A stretch of DNA of 64,000 nucleotides, from positions 3,100,001 to 3,164,000 of the forward strand of contig NZ_AP022620.1 in the NCBI RefSeq assembly GCF_010731855.1, given 5' to 3'. The notes under the pieces are model-generated. The model was not told the DNA's origin and ran no database searches. It saw nothing but the letters and a program-made list of their open reading frames with translations. Shown here piece by piece: positions 38,829-47,675 of this stretch. The position numbers were made by a program, and so were the translations under genes. Numbering within the stretch: the stretch's first letter is position 1; each line of letters begins with the position of its first letter. This stretch comes from Mycolicibacterium anyangense (GTDB lineage: Bacteria; Actinomycetota; Actinomycetes; Mycobacteriales; Mycobacteriaceae).

Positions 38829-39620
38829 GTGATCCTCGACAAGTTTCGCCTTGATGGTCAAGTAGCAGTCGTCACCGGTGCCGGCCGTGGTCTGGGTGCC
38901 GCGATTGCGGTCGCGTTCGCCGAAGTCGGCGCCGACGTCGTGATCGGCTCCCGCACCCAGTCCGAGTTGGAGTCCGTCGCGGGCCAGATCGAGGCCCTCG
39001 GGCGCCGCGCGCACGTCGTCGTCGGTGACCTGTCGCAGCCGGAGACCACCGCCGAGCTGGCCGGCAAGGCCGTCGAGGCGTTCGGCAAGCTCGACATCGT
39101 CGTCAACAACGTCGGCGGCACCATGCCCAACGCGCTGCTGTCCACCAGCGTCAAGGCGATGAAGGACGCGTTCGCGTTCAACGTCCTGACCGCCCACGCC
39201 CTCACGGTGGCCGCGGTGCCGCTGATGCTGGAGCACTCCGGCGGAGGCAACATCATCAACATCACCTCGACGATGGGCCGCACCGCCGGGCGCGGATTCG
39301 CCGCGTACAGCACCGCCAAGGCCGCGCTGGCCCAGTACACCCGGCTGACCGCACTGGATCTGTGCCCCAAGATCCGGGTGAACGCCATCGCACCGGGGTC
39401 CATCCTGACCTCCGCGCTCCAGATCGTGGCCTCCAGCGACGAACTGCGCGACCCGATGGAGAAGGCCACCCCCATGCGCCGCCTCGGCGATCCCGCCGAC
39501 ATCGCCGCCGCCGCGGTTTACCTCGCCTCGCCCGCCGCCAGCTACCTCACCGGCAAGACGCTGGAGGTCGACGGTGGGCTCAACATGCCCAACCTGGATC
39601 TTCCGATCCCCGACCTCTGA
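38829..39620 (+). CDS. Short-chain dehydrogenase/reductase (Rv0927c-like)
   Basis: GTG start at 38829 ([11 protein letters not shown]) preceded by GGAAGAG; 263 residues, as I recall for Rv0927c. SDR motifs are [17 protein letters not shown] and Y-S-T-A-K. It is the first gene after the KstR box and is 8 bp upstream of the reductase-like gene, so both are probably KstR-controlled. Likely oxidises or reduces a lipid or sterol intermediate; substrate unknown. Confidence 0.87.
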   Translation: MILDKFRLDGQVAVVTGAGRGLGAAIAVAFAEVGADVVIGSRTQSELESVAGQIEALGRRAHVVVGDLSQPETTAELAGKAVEAFGKLDIVVNNVGGTMPNALLSTSVKAMKDAFAFNVLTAHALTVAAVPLMLEHSGGGNIINITSTMGRTAGRGFAAYSTAKAALAQYTRLTALDLCPKIRVNAIAPGSILTSALQIVASSDELRDPMEKATPMRRLGDPADIAAAAVYLASPAASYLTGKTLEVDGGLNMPNLDLPIPDL

Positions 39621-39628
39621 GGAGTCCC

Positions 39629-40705
39629 GTGGCTATCCGCGTCGCCCAGATCGGCACCGGCAACGTCGGCGTCCATTCGCTGACCGCGCTGATCAACAAC
39701 CCCGCCTTCGAACTCACCGGCGTGTGGGTGTCCTCGGAATCCAAGGCCGGTAAGGACGCCGCCGAACTGGCCGGCCTGGACTCCTCCACCGGGATCACCG
39801 CCACCACTGACCTCGACGCAGTACTGGCCACCGGGCCTCAGTGCGTGGTCTACAACGCCATGGCCGACAACCGGCTCGTCGAAGCGCTGGAGGACTACCG
39901 GCGCATCCTGGCCGCCGGCGTCAACATCGTCGGCAGCGGCCCGGTGTTCCTGCAGTGGCCGTGGCAGGTCATCCCCGACGAGATGATCAAGCCGTTGGAA
40001 GACGCTGCGCGGGAGGGTAATTCGAGTCTCTACGTCAACGGCATCGATCCGGGCTTCGCCAATGACCTGCTGCCGCTGGCCCTGGCGGGCACCTGCCAGA
40101 GCATCGAGCAGGTGCGCTGTATGGAGATCGTGAACTACGCGACCTATGACAGCGCGACGGTCATGTTCGACGTGATGGGCTTCGGCAGGCCGATGGACGA
40201 GATCCCGATGCTGTTGCAGCCCGGCGTGCTCAGCATCGGGTGGGGTTCGGTGGTCCGCCAGATCGCCGCGGGTCTGGGTCTGGAACTCGACGGCCTCGAA
40301 GAGATCTACGTGCGCGAGCCCGCACCGGAGGATTTCGAGATCGCCAGCGGGCACATCGCCAAGGGCACTGCCGCGGCCCTGCGCTTCGAGGTGATCGGAC
40401 TGGTCGAGGGTGCGCCTGCGGTGGTGCTCGAGCACGTGACCCGGCTGCGCGACGACCTGTGCCCCGAGTGGCCGCAGCCCGCTCAGGAGGGCGGCAACTA
40501 CCGCATCGAGATCACCGGTGAACCCTGCTACGCCATGGACGTGTGCCTGTCGAGCCCCAACGGCGATCACAACCATGCCGGCGTGCTGGCCACGGCCATG
40601 CGCATCGTCAACGCCATCCCGGCGGTGGTGGCCGCCGAGCCCGGCATCCGCACCACTTTGGACCTGCCCCTGGTCACCGGTAAGGGGTTGTACGCTGCTG
40701 GGTAG
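39629..40705 (+). CDS. Dihydrodipicolinate-reductase-like NAD(P)-binding protein (Rv0926c-like)
   Basis: A GTG start after GAGGAG gives 358 residues, the length I recall for Rv0926c. The N-terminal Rossmann domain begins R-V-A-Q-I-G-T-G-N-V-G. The C-terminal domain resembles the DapB/2,4-diaminopentanoate dehydrogenase-like group (G-I-D-P-G-F-A-N-D). Partnered with the upstream SDR in one operon under a KstR box. Reaction unknown; an amine- or keto-reduction is possible from the family. Confidence 0.78.
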   Translation: MAIRVAQIGTGNVGVHSLTALINNPAFELTGVWVSSESKAGKDAAELAGLDSSTGITATTDLDAVLATGPQCVVYNAMADNRLVEALEDYRRILAAGVNIVGSGPVFLQWPWQVIPDEMIKPLEDAAREGNSSLYVNGIDPGFANDLLPLALAGTCQSIEQVRCMEIVNYATYDSATVMFDVMGFGRPMDEIPMLLQPGVLSIGWGSVVRQIAAGLGLELDGLEEIYVREPAPEDFEIASGHIAKGTAAALRFEVIGLVEGAPAVVLEHVTRLRDDLCPEWPQPAQEGGNYRIEITGEPCYAMDVCLSSPNGDHNHAGVLATAMRIVNAIPAVVAAEPGIRTTLDLPLVTGKGLYAAG

Positions 40706-40728
40706 GCCAACCTGTGAGGAGGCCCGTC

Positions 40729-40968
40729 ATGCGGATCGTCAGCCGACTCGGCACCGCTGCTGTCCTTATACTCGCGAGCCTGCTGCTGGCATTTCCCGTC
40801 GCGGCCGCGCCGGAGTGCACCGACACCGGCCCCAACACCAAGATCTGCCAGACGCCCGGGCACGCCCAGATCACCACCACACCCAACCCGGCGCTGACCA
40901 ACCCGTACCCCGGCTGGGGCTTCGGCGGCATTGGAATCGGCCTGGGCGGGATCTGGATTGGTATCTGA
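40729..40968 (+). CDS. Small secreted Gly/Trp/Ile-rich protein (79 aa)
   Basis: The ATG at 40729 follows GAGGAGG. A signal peptide (L-I-L-A-S-L-L-L-A-F-P-V-A-A-A) precedes a mature chain of about 53 residues with two Cys (P-E-C-T-D and K-I-C-Q-T). An unusual glycine-isoleucine-tryptophan tail (G-I-G-I-G-L-G-G-I-W-I-G-I) ends the protein. The motif C-x(8)-C-Q-T-P-G-H-A-Q-I-T-T-x-P recurs in mycobacterial exported proteins, by memory. Function unknown. Confidence 0.7.
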   Translation: MRIVSRLGTAAVLILASLLLAFPVAAAPECTDTGPNTKICQTPGHAQITTTPNPALTNPYPGWGFGGIGIGLGGIWIGI

Positions 40969-41051
40969 GCAAACCGGCGTCTAACATCCCCGGCGGTGGC
41001 CGGCGGAGCTGGTTTCGGCCACTTTCACCCGCCGCATAGAGAGCTCGACGC

Positions 41052-42275
41052 TTGCCAGAGCAAACCCGGGTCGCCAGGGCTGGCTGGTATCTGCTCGGGC
41101 CCGCATTCGTCGCGGCCATCGCCTACGTCGACCCGGGAAACGTCGCGGCCAACATCAGCGCGGGCGCCCAATTCGGTTTCCTGCTGGTCTGGGTGATCGT
41201 GCTGGCCAATGTGATGGCCGGGCTGGTGCAGTACCTGTCGGCCAAGCTGGGCCTGGTCACCGGCCGCAGCCTGCCCGAGGCCGTGCGCGACCACACCCGC
41301 ACCCCGACCCGCGTCGGCTACTGGATCCAGGCCGAACTGGTGGCCATCGCCACCGACCTGGCCGAGGTGGTCGGCGGCGCGATCGCACTGCGGCTGCTGT
41401 TCGGACTGCCCCTGCTGCTCGGTGGGGTCATCACCGGTGCGGTGTCGCTGCTGCTGCTCGTGGTGCAGGACCGCCGCGGCCAGCGGGTGTTCGAGCGGGT
41501 GATCACCGGCCTGCTGATGGTCATCGCCATCGGTTTCCTGTCCAGCCTGTTCGTCAAGGCCCCGCCGGCCGGCGAGGTGGCCGCCGGCTTGGTCCCGCGG
41601 TTCGATGGCGTCGAAAGCGTGCTGTTGGCCACGGCGATGCTGGGTGCAACGGTCATGCCGCACGCGGTGTACCTGCATTCCGGCCTGGCCCGCGATCGGC
41701 ACGGCCACCCGCCGGCCGGTGCGGCCAGAAGGCTGCTGCTGCGGGCCACCCGCTGGGATGTCGGAATCGCCATGCTGGTCGCTGGCGCGGTCAACCTGGC
41801 CATGCTGCTGATCGCCGCGACCAACCTGCAGGGCACCCCGAACACCGATTCCATCGAGGGCGCGCACGCCGCCGTCGGTGCTGCCCTGGGGCCGACGGTG
41901 GCGCTGTTCTTCGCGGTCGGGCTGCTGGCCTCGGGCCTGGCGTCGACCTCGGTCGGCGCCTACGCCGGGGCGATGATCATGCAGGGCTTACTCCGAAAGT
42001 CGTTCCCGCTGTTGGTCAGACGTCTCATCACCCTGATCCCCGCACTGGTGGTGCTGGCGATCGGTGTCGACCCGAGCCGGGCGCTGGTGATCTCCCAGGT
42101 GGTGTTGTCGTTCGGCATTCCGTTCGCGCTCGTGCCGCTGGTGCGGCTGACCAGTAATCGTGCGCTGATGGGCGCGGACACCAACCACCGCATGGTGTCG
42201 ATCTTCGGCTGGGGCATCGCCCTGATCATTACGCTGCTCAACGTGGTCCTGATCTACCTCACGCTCACCCGCTGA
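41052..42275 (+). CDS. mntH: Manganese transporter MntH (NRAMP family)
   Basis: A proton-coupled Mn2+/Fe2+ importer of 407 residues with 11 predicted membrane helices. The metal-binding motifs D-P-G-N in TM1 (A-Y-V-D-P-G-N-V-A-A-N) and M-P-H in TM6 (A-T-V-M-P-H-A-V-Y-L-H-S) are intact. It starts at a TTG. The 83-bp gap upstream is too short for a Mn riboswitch and shows no clear MntR site. Its stop overlaps the next start (TGATG), tying it to the GGCT/PGA-hydrolase gene. Confidence 0.95.
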   Translation: MPEQTRVARAGWYLLGPAFVAAIAYVDPGNVAANISAGAQFGFLLVWVIVLANVMAGLVQYLSAKLGLVTGRSLPEAVRDHTRTPTRVGYWIQAELVAIATDLAEVVGGAIALRLLFGLPLLLGGVITGAVSLLLLVVQDRRGQRVFERVITGLLMVIAIGFLSSLFVKAPPAGEVAAGLVPRFDGVESVLLATAMLGATVMPHAVYLHSGLARDRHGHPPAGAARRLLLRATRWDVGIAMLVAGAVNLAMLLIAATNLQGTPNTDSIEGAHAAVGAALGPTVALFFAVGLLASGLASTSVGAYAGAMIMQGLLRKSFPLLVRRLITLIPALVVLAIGVDPSRALVISQVVLSFGIPFALVPLVRLTSNRALMGADTNHRMVSIFGWGIALIITLLNVVLIYLTLTR

Positions 42276-43354
42276 TGCGCGACCCGATGTCGCCGGCCCA
42301 GCGGCTCCGGCACCCGTACTTCGCCTACGGGTCCAACCTGTGCATCCAGCAGATGGCGCAGCGTTGTCCGGACGCCACCGACCCGCGCCCGGCGACCCTG
42401 GCCGACCACGACTGGCTGATCAACGAACGCGGTGTGGCCACCGTCGAGCCGTTCGCCGGCAGCACCGTGCACGGCGTGCTGTGGTGGCTGTCCGACCGCG
42501 ACCTGGCCACCCTGGACAGCGCCGAAGGGGTGCCGTCGCGCTACCGCCGCGACCAGCTGACCGTGCACACCGCCGACGGGCCTGCTGCGGCCTGGGTCTA
42601 CATCGACCACCGCACCGAACCCGGGCCGCCGCGGCCGGGTTACCTGGAGCGCATCATCGACGGTGCCCGCCATCACGGCCTGCCGCAACGCTGGATCGAC
42701 TTCCTGCACCGCTGGGATCCCACTCACTGGCCTACCTCGTTGGCATCGAAAACCGATGGGCCGCAATCGCTTTCCGAACTGCTCGCCGATCCCGCGGTCA
42801 CCGAGGTGTGCCGGCTGCGCTCGACCTTCGGGTTCCTGGCCATCCACGGCGGCGGCCTGGAGCAGATGACCGACGTCATCGCCGAACGTGCCGCCGACGC
42901 CGCGGGGGCCTCGGTGTATCTGCTTCGCCACCCCACCGGCTACCCGCACCATCTGCCGTCGGCCCGTTATCTCGCCGAGGAGTCGGCCGCATTGGCCACC
43001 TTCCTGGACCACGTCGAGGTGGCGGTATCGCTGCACGGCTACGGGCGCATCGGGCGTAGCACGCAGCTGCTGGCCGGTGGCGGCAACCGCGCGCTGGCCG
43101 AGCATCTGGCCCGCCACGTCGTCGTCCCCGGATACCAGGTGATCACCGACTTGGCGGCCATCCCCGCCGAACTGCGCGGCCTGCACCGCGACAATCCGGT
43201 GAACCGGGTCCGCGGTGGCGGCACCCAGCTCGAACTCTCCACCCGGGTGCGTGGGATCAGCCCGCGCAGCCAGCTTCCGGATGCCGACGGCCTGACCCCG
43301 GCCACCTCGGCATTGGTGCAGGGTTTGGGCGCCGCGGCGCGCTCGTGGCGCTGA
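42275..43354 (+). CDS. Fusion of gamma-glutamylcyclotransferase-like and poly-gamma-glutamate hydrolase-like domains
   Basis: 359 residues. The N-terminal part (about 10-130) is GGCT-like: F-A-Y-G-S-N-L and a conserved Glu in L-D-S-A-E-G-V-P-S-R-Y. The C-terminal part (about 180-340) resembles PF05908 phage-type poly-gamma-glutamate hydrolases: A-I-H-G-G-G-L-E-Q, R-H-P-T-G-Y-P-H-H-L and V-S-L-H-G-Y-G-R with zinc-ligand-like His residues. The combination suggests cleavage of a gamma-glutamyl polymer or conjugate and cyclisation of the product to 5-oxoproline. It matches the position of Rv0923c. Coupled to mntH. Confidence 0.72.
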   Translation: MRDPMSPAQRLRHPYFAYGSNLCIQQMAQRCPDATDPRPATLADHDWLINERGVATVEPFAGSTVHGVLWWLSDRDLATLDSAEGVPSRYRRDQLTVHTADGPAAAWVYIDHRTEPGPPRPGYLERIIDGARHHGLPQRWIDFLHRWDPTHWPTSLASKTDGPQSLSELLADPAVTEVCRLRSTFGFLAIHGGGLEQMTDVIAERAADAAGASVYLLRHPTGYPHHLPSARYLAEESAALATFLDHVEVAVSLHGYGRIGRSTQLLAGGGNRALAEHLARHVVVPGYQVITDLAAIPAELRGLHRDNPVNRVRGGGTQLELSTRVRGISPRSQLPDADGLTPATSALVQGLGAAARSWR

Positions 43355-43378
43355 CGACAATTTCGTCACCGATCCGAC

Positions 43379-43406
43379 CCATCCGAGCCAACCGGTGCTC
43401 CGAATA
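43379..43406 (+). promoter_or_regulatory. SigK-type promoter
   Basis: CCATCC (43379-43384), 16 bases, CGAATA (43401-43406) matches the SigK promoter described for mpt70/mpt83 and the sigK locus. A start site near 43413 would make the GTG there leaderless. Confidence 0.75.
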
Positions 43407-43412
43407 GTGGGT

Positions 43413-44237
43413 GTGAAACCGATGAGCACTCAGGCAGACCCTCAGCCGCTGACTCCTGCGCTGTACCGGACTCGGATCACCCAACTGCGCCGATCACCGG
43501 TGCACCACTACGGCGAACGCAGCAGTTACAGCTGGTACGTCGATGTGGATCAGCTGCCCAGCCTGCCGTGGTGGTTGCGCCCGTTCGCCCGGTTCGAGGC
43601 CGTCGACCACTTCACCGGCTCCGACAACGACACCCTGCGCCAGCGGGTCGACGGGTACCTCGCCGAACATGGCATCTACCTGCCCGGCGGCCGCATCACA
43701 GCCCTGCTGATGCCACGGGTCCTGGGCCGTACCTTCAACCCGCTGAGCCTGTTTTGGTGCCATGACGCCACCGGCGAGCTGCGCTGCGTGATCGCCGAGG
43801 TGCACAACACCTATGGCGAGCGGCACGCCTATCTGCTGCCGCCCGACCAGGACACGCCGGCGATGGTGGCCAAGACCTTCTACACCTCGCCGTTCAACGG
43901 TGTGGACGGCTACTACCTGGTGCGGGCGCCGCGGCCGGCCGAGCAGCTGGACCTCACGGTGTCCCTGCACCGCGAGAACGAGCCCGCACTGGTGGCGACG
44001 GTGCGCGGGACGCGGCGGCGGGCCAGCGCCGGTCAGGTGCTGCGGTTGCAGTTCAGCGCACCGTTGGCTCCGCAGATGGCCGCACTGAGTGCGCGGGTGC
44101 AGAACCTGATCCTGCGGTTGCGCGGCGTGCCGGTGGTGCCCCGCCCGGCCACTCATGAGCATCTGCCGCAGGCGGTGAGCATGCACTCCGCGACGGCTGG
44201 TTGGTCGGCAACACAGCGTTCGTGGATGCCATCGTGA
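43413..44237 (+). CDS. DUF1365 family protein
   Basis: About 274 residues from GTG 43413, or 271 from ATG 43422 (M-S-T-Q-A-D-P-Q-P). The DUF1365 pattern is clear: P-A-L-Y-R-T-R-I-T, H-H-Y-G-E-R-S-S-Y-S-W-Y, F-N-P-L-S-L-F-W-C-H-D and V-A-K-T-F-Y-T-S-P-F. In M. tuberculosis the relative (Rv0448c) belongs to the SigK operon with ufaA1 and an amine oxidase, which are missing here. The last ~20 residues (S-M-H-S-A-T-A-G-W-S) look unlike the family tail, possibly a deletion scar. First gene after the SigK promoter; role in lipid modification is guessed. Confidence 0.8.
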   Translation: MKPMSTQADPQPLTPALYRTRITQLRRSPVHHYGERSSYSWYVDVDQLPSLPWWLRPFARFEAVDHFTGSDNDTLRQRVDGYLAEHGIYLPGGRITALLMPRVLGRTFNPLSLFWCHDATGELRCVIAEVHNTYGERHAYLLPPDQDTPAMVAKTFYTSPFNGVDGYYLVRAPRPAEQLDLTVSLHRENEPALVATVRGTRRRASAGQVLRLQFSAPLAPQMAALSARVQNLILRLRGVPVVPRPATHEHLPQAVSMHSATAGWSATQRSWMPS

Positions 44238-44302
44238 CAAGTTTGCTTGACCCGCCGGTTAGGCTACGGCTCGATGTCAGCGATAAAATGCGGGCGGCGG
44301 CC

Positions 44303-44854
44303 ATGACGGCGCCGACCGAACTCGACGGGCTGCTACGCCGGGTGGCGCAGCGTGACGCCGAAGCATTCGCCGCGTTCTACGACGCCACTCGCGCCCGGGT
44401 CTACGGCCTGGTGACCCGGGTGCTGCGAGACCGCGGCTACAGCGAAGAGACCACCCAGGACATCTACCTCCAGGTGTGGCGCACCGCGGAGAGCTACGAC
44501 CCCGCCTCGGGAACACCGCTGGCGTGGCTGCTCACGCTGGCGCATCGCAGGGCGGTGGACCGGGTGCGCTCCGAACAGGCCGCCACCGATCGCGAGTCCC
44601 GTTACGGCTCGTCGACGGTGGAGCCACCGGTCGACCACGTCAGTGACGCCGTGGTCGCCAGCGACGAACGACGTCAGGTCGCCGCCTGCCTGGACGGCCT
44701 GACCGATGTCCAGCGCGAGTGCATTGAACTTGCCTACTACCAGGGAATGACGTACGTGCAGGTCTCCGAGCGGTTGTCGGCGAATCTCGCCACGATCAAG
44801 TCGCGCATGCGCGACGCGCTGCGGGGCTTGCGCAATTGTCTGGGTGTGCGATGA
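44303..44854 (+). CDS. sigK: ECF RNA polymerase sigma factor SigK
   Basis: 183 residues from the ATG at 44303 ([14 protein letters not shown]). Region 2 contains [14 protein letters not shown] and [11 protein letters not shown]. Region 4 contains [14 protein letters not shown] and [11 protein letters not shown]. SigK directs genes for secreted antigens MPT70/MPT83 and its own locus and is held by RskA at the membrane. A tiny frame [10 protein letters not shown] (44274-44306) ends in ATGA overlap with the start. Followed by rskA after 10 bases. Confidence 0.93.
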   Translation: MTAPTELDGLLRRVAQRDAEAFAAFYDATRARVYGLVTRVLRDRGYSEETTQDIYLQVWRTAESYDPASGTPLAWLLTLAHRRAVDRVRSEQAATDRESRYGSSTVEPPVDHVSDAVVASDERRQVAACLDGLTDVQRECIELAYYQGMTYVQVSERLSANLATIKSRMRDALRGLRNCLGVR

Positions 44855-44864
44855 GGGTGCTGCG

Positions 44865-45614
44865 ATGACTCAACCTCACGACGGGTTCGCCGACGGCGAC
44901 CTGTTAGATCTCGCCGTCCCGTATGCACTGCATGCGCTGCCCGACGACGAGCGTGACGATATCGAGAGCAGGCTGGCCCATGCCGGCCTGCAGGAGGCGG
45001 ACGCCTTCTACGATGAAGTGCGGGCCATCCGCGAGACCATGGCCGTGGTGTCGGCGGTCAGCGCACAGGAGCCGCCCGCCGAGCTGCGGGATCGACTGCT
45101 GGCAACGGTTGCCGGCGACAACGTGCGCACCCTGCCCACCGCGGGAAGCGCCCGCCCCGATTCCGGAAAGCGTTGGCGTACCACGGTTCTGACGGCCGCC
45201 GCTGCGGTGGTGATCGGACTTGGTGCGGTCGCGGTGGTGCAATCGCTGCGCCCCGGGCCCGCCCAGCCGTCCACCGCCCAGCAGGTGTTCGCCGCGCCCG
45301 ACGTGCACACCATCTCCGGTGCCATCCCCGGCGGCGGCACCGCCACGGTGGTGTTCTCCAGGGACAAGAACGCCGGCGTGCTGGTGATGAACGATGTGCC
45401 GAAACCCAAGCCCGGCACGGTGTATCAGATGTGGTTGGTCAGCGATGCCGGTGCGACGTCGGCCGGCACCATGGACGACAAGGCGGTGACCCCGTCGACC
45501 ACCGCGGTGCTGCCCGATCTCGGGAAGTCCACGGCGCTGAAGTTCACCGTCGAGCCGGGCACCGGCTCCACCCAGCCGACCGGCCAGGTGGTTGCCGAAC
45601 TGCCGCTGGTCTGA
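44865..45614 (+). CDS. rskA: Anti-sigma-K factor RskA
   Basis: 249 residues from the ATG at 44865. The cytoplasmic sigma-binding domain ([15 protein letters not shown]) covers about 1-95 and one membrane helix lies around 103-125. The extracytoplasmic RskA domain ends [13 protein letters not shown]. Regulated intramembrane proteolysis of RskA releases SigK in the known system. The gene looks intact, so SigK should be under normal control. Its stop is two bases from the convergent ligase gene's stop. Confidence 0.93.
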   Translation: MTQPHDGFADGDLLDLAVPYALHALPDDERDDIESRLAHAGLQEADAFYDEVRAIRETMAVVSAVSAQEPPAELRDRLLATVAGDNVRTLPTAGSARPDSGKRWRTTVLTAAAAVVIGLGAVAVVQSLRPGPAQPSTAQQVFAAPDVHTISGAIPGGGTATVVFSRDKNAGVLVMNDVPKPKPGTVYQMWLVSDAGATSAGTMDDKAVTPSTTAVLPDLGKSTALKFTVEPGTGSTQPTGQVVAELPLV

Positions 45615-45615
45615 C

Positions 45616-46719
45616 TCAGACATCCAACCCCCGGACGGTGGCTGCGGCCGCCTCGGCCAGGACATCGCCGATCTCGCCACGCTGCTGCCAGGCCTGCCGC
45701 TGGCGCATCGCACCGTTGCCGTCCTGCAATAGGCGGGCCACTTCGGCGCGCACCCATTCCTCGTCGCCGAGCTCCTGCAGCGCCGGGGCCAGGAACGTCA
45801 GCCACTGGCCGAGCACCCGCGCAGTCGGCGCGGTGGCCCAGCCGTCGAGCACATCGATCGCCTGGCCGTCCAGCCCGTCGTGCGCCGACTTCCAGTACGC
45901 GGCACGCAGGGTGTGGTCGCTGACCCGCGGCGGCGGCACCCCGCGGGCCGCCTCGTCGAGCGCCGTCATCACCGCGGCCCGGATCAGGGTGGCCAGCAGG
46001 ACGGTTTCGGCCACCGTCGACGGGACGTCGGACACCCGCACCTCCACGGTGGGGAACTTCGCCGACGGCCGGACGTCCCAATAGACCATGCCGTCATCGA
46101 GCATGGCCCCGGAGTCGATCATCATCGCCACCATCGCGTCGTAGTGGTCGACCGATTCGAAGAACGGCGGCGGGCCGGCGCTGGGCCAGCGGCCCCACAA
46201 CACACTGCGCCAACTGGCGTGCCCGCTGTCGGAGTTGCGGTAGACGGCCGAATTGGCGGTCAGCGCCAACAACAACGGCAGCCACGGCCGCAGCCGGTTG
46301 CCGACGTCGATCGCGGCGTCCCGGTCGGGCACCTCAACGTGAACGTGACAGCCGCAGATGCCCTGCTCGCTGGCGATCATGCCGAAGCGTTCGGCGATCG
46401 CGCGGTAGCGCGGGGCGTCGGTGATCGGGAAGGCGTGCGGCACCGTGGGTGGCAGTCCCACCGCGAGCAGGGTCGCGCCGGCCTCCTGCGCGGCATCGGC
46501 GGCCACTCGGCGCAAACGCGTAAGGTCCTGGCGCAGTTGCGAACTCGTCTGGGCCGCCGCCGTCGCGGTCTCCACTTGGCAGGTGGTGAGCTCGAGCTGG
46601 AGTTCGACATCGTGGCGGGCAGCGCGGTGCGCCACCTCGGAGTTGCGGGGCACCGGTTCACCGGTGTGGGGGTCGACGAGAAGGAACTCCTCCTCCACAC
46701 CGACGCTCGGGGCGCTCAT
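45616..46719 (-). CDS. Glutamate-cysteine ligase-like carboxylate-amine ligase (YbdK family)
   Basis: The ATG at 46719 (M-S-A-P-S-V-G-V-E-E-E-F-L-L-V-D-P) gives 367 residues. The GCS2 fold shows G-V-E-E-E-F for metal/ATP, G-C-H-V-H-V and R-P-S-A-K-F-P-T-V-E-V-R. YbdK-type enzymes show weak glutamate-cysteine ligation; since mycobacteria use mycothiol, the real acceptor is uncertain. The equivalent I recall is Rv0433. Divergent from the LLM gene by 51 bp. Confidence 0.85.
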   Translation of the reverse strand: MSAPSVGVEEEFLLVDPHTGEPVPRNSEVAHRAARHDVELQLELTTCQVETATAAAQTSSQLRQDLTRLRRVAADAAQEAGATLLAVGLPPTVPHAFPITDAPRYRAIAERFGMIASEQGICGCHVHVEVPDRDAAIDVGNRLRPWLPLLLALTANSAVYRNSDSGHASWRSVLWGRWPSAGPPPFFESVDHYDAMVAMMIDSGAMLDDGMVYWDVRPSAKFPTVEVRVSDVPSTVAETVLLATLIRAAVMTALDEAARGVPPPRVSDHTLRAAYWKSAHDGLDGQAIDVLDGWATAPTARVLGQWLTFLAPALQELGDEEWVRAEVARLLQDGNGAMRQRQAWQQRGEIGDVLAEAAAATVRGLDV

Positions 46720-46770
46720 CGGCAGGTGAATGCCCGAAAGTGCCGTCGCCCAAACCGCGGTGTCTCTAGC

Positions 46771-47613
46771 ATGACCGGGGTGCCCAGGGACTTTCGGTTC
46801 GGTATCGGTGTGCGGTCGGTCAAGTCTGCAGCGAAGCTCCGCGACACCGTGCGCCGCTTCGCCGATCTGGGTTTCGACGTGCTGCACGTGCCGGACCACC
46901 TCGGGCGCTTCGGGGTGCCGGCGCCGTTCCCGACGATGGTCGCCGCCGCCGAGGCCGCCCCGACGATGCGGGTGGGCACGTTCGTGATCAATGCCGCGTT
47001 CTACAAGCCGGCGCTGCTGGCCCGCGACGCCGTCGCCGTTGACGTGCTGAGCGACGGACGGCTGGATCTGGGGCTGGGTACCGGCTACGTGCGCGAGGAG
47101 TTCGAGGCGGCGGAGATGCCCTACCCGAGCGCCGGTGAACGCGTCGACCACCTGCGGCACACCACGAAGTACCTCAAAGAGGTGGCGCCGTCGATCCCGA
47201 TCCTGATCGCCGGCAACGGTGACCGGGTGTTGCGGATCGCCGCCCAGCACGCCGACATCATCGGGCTCACCGGCGGCGGCATCCCCCGCTCGCCCGAGCA
47301 CGACCCGCTGGCCGAGCGGATCGCATTCGTCCGCGAGGCGGCCGGTGACCGGTTCGACGACCTGGAACTCAATATCGCCATCACCGGCGTGCCCACGGAT
47401 GCCTCCGGGGTGCCGGACCTGCGGCTGACCCGCGGCTACGAGACGGAAGCCACCGACGAACAACTGCTGGCGCTCCCGACCGTGCTCAGTGGGACGCCCC
47501 GCGACATCGCCGACACCCTGCGGGAGCGCCGCGACCGCTACGGGATCACCTACTTCACCGTGCAGGACTACCACGCGGACTACTTCGCCAAGGTCATCGC
47601 CGAACTTCGCTGA
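46771..47613 (+). CDS. LLM-class F420-dependent oxidoreductase
   Basis: The ATG at 46771 gives 280 residues (M-T-G-V-P-R-D-F-R-F-G-I-G-V). The family pattern is visible in V-D-V-L-S-D-G-R-L-D-L-G-L-G-T-G-Y, A-G-E-R-V-D-H-L-R-H and I-P-I-L-I-A-G-N-G-D. The C-terminus Y-G-I-T-Y-F-T-V resembles the TIGR03621-type group by memory. Cofactor is presumably F420; substrate unknown. No regulatory motif seen in the 51-bp divergent gap. Confidence 0.83.
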   Translation: MTGVPRDFRFGIGVRSVKSAAKLRDTVRRFADLGFDVLHVPDHLGRFGVPAPFPTMVAAAEAAPTMRVGTFVINAAFYKPALLARDAVAVDVLSDGRLDLGLGTGYVREEFEAAEMPYPSAGERVDHLRHTTKYLKEVAPSIPILIAGNGDRVLRIAAQHADIIGLTGGGIPRSPEHDPLAERIAFVREAAGDRFDDLELNIAITGVPTDASGVPDLRLTRGYETEATDEQLLALPTVLSGTPRDIADTLRERRDRYGITYFTVQDYHADYFAKVIAELR

Positions 47614-47675
47614 ACCGTCGGTGGTTTGCCACCCCTGATCGCCGGGAATGGCTGGTTGCGGGAGGCAGGACGGCG

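Noticed and set aside
40969-41051. Manganese riboswitch before mntH
   Set aside because: The 83-bp gap is too short and lacks the conserved loop sequences.
45880-46770. Plus-strand frame upstream of the LLM gene at 46771
   Set aside because: Shadow of the carboxylate-amine ligase gene; the LLM family start is at 46771.
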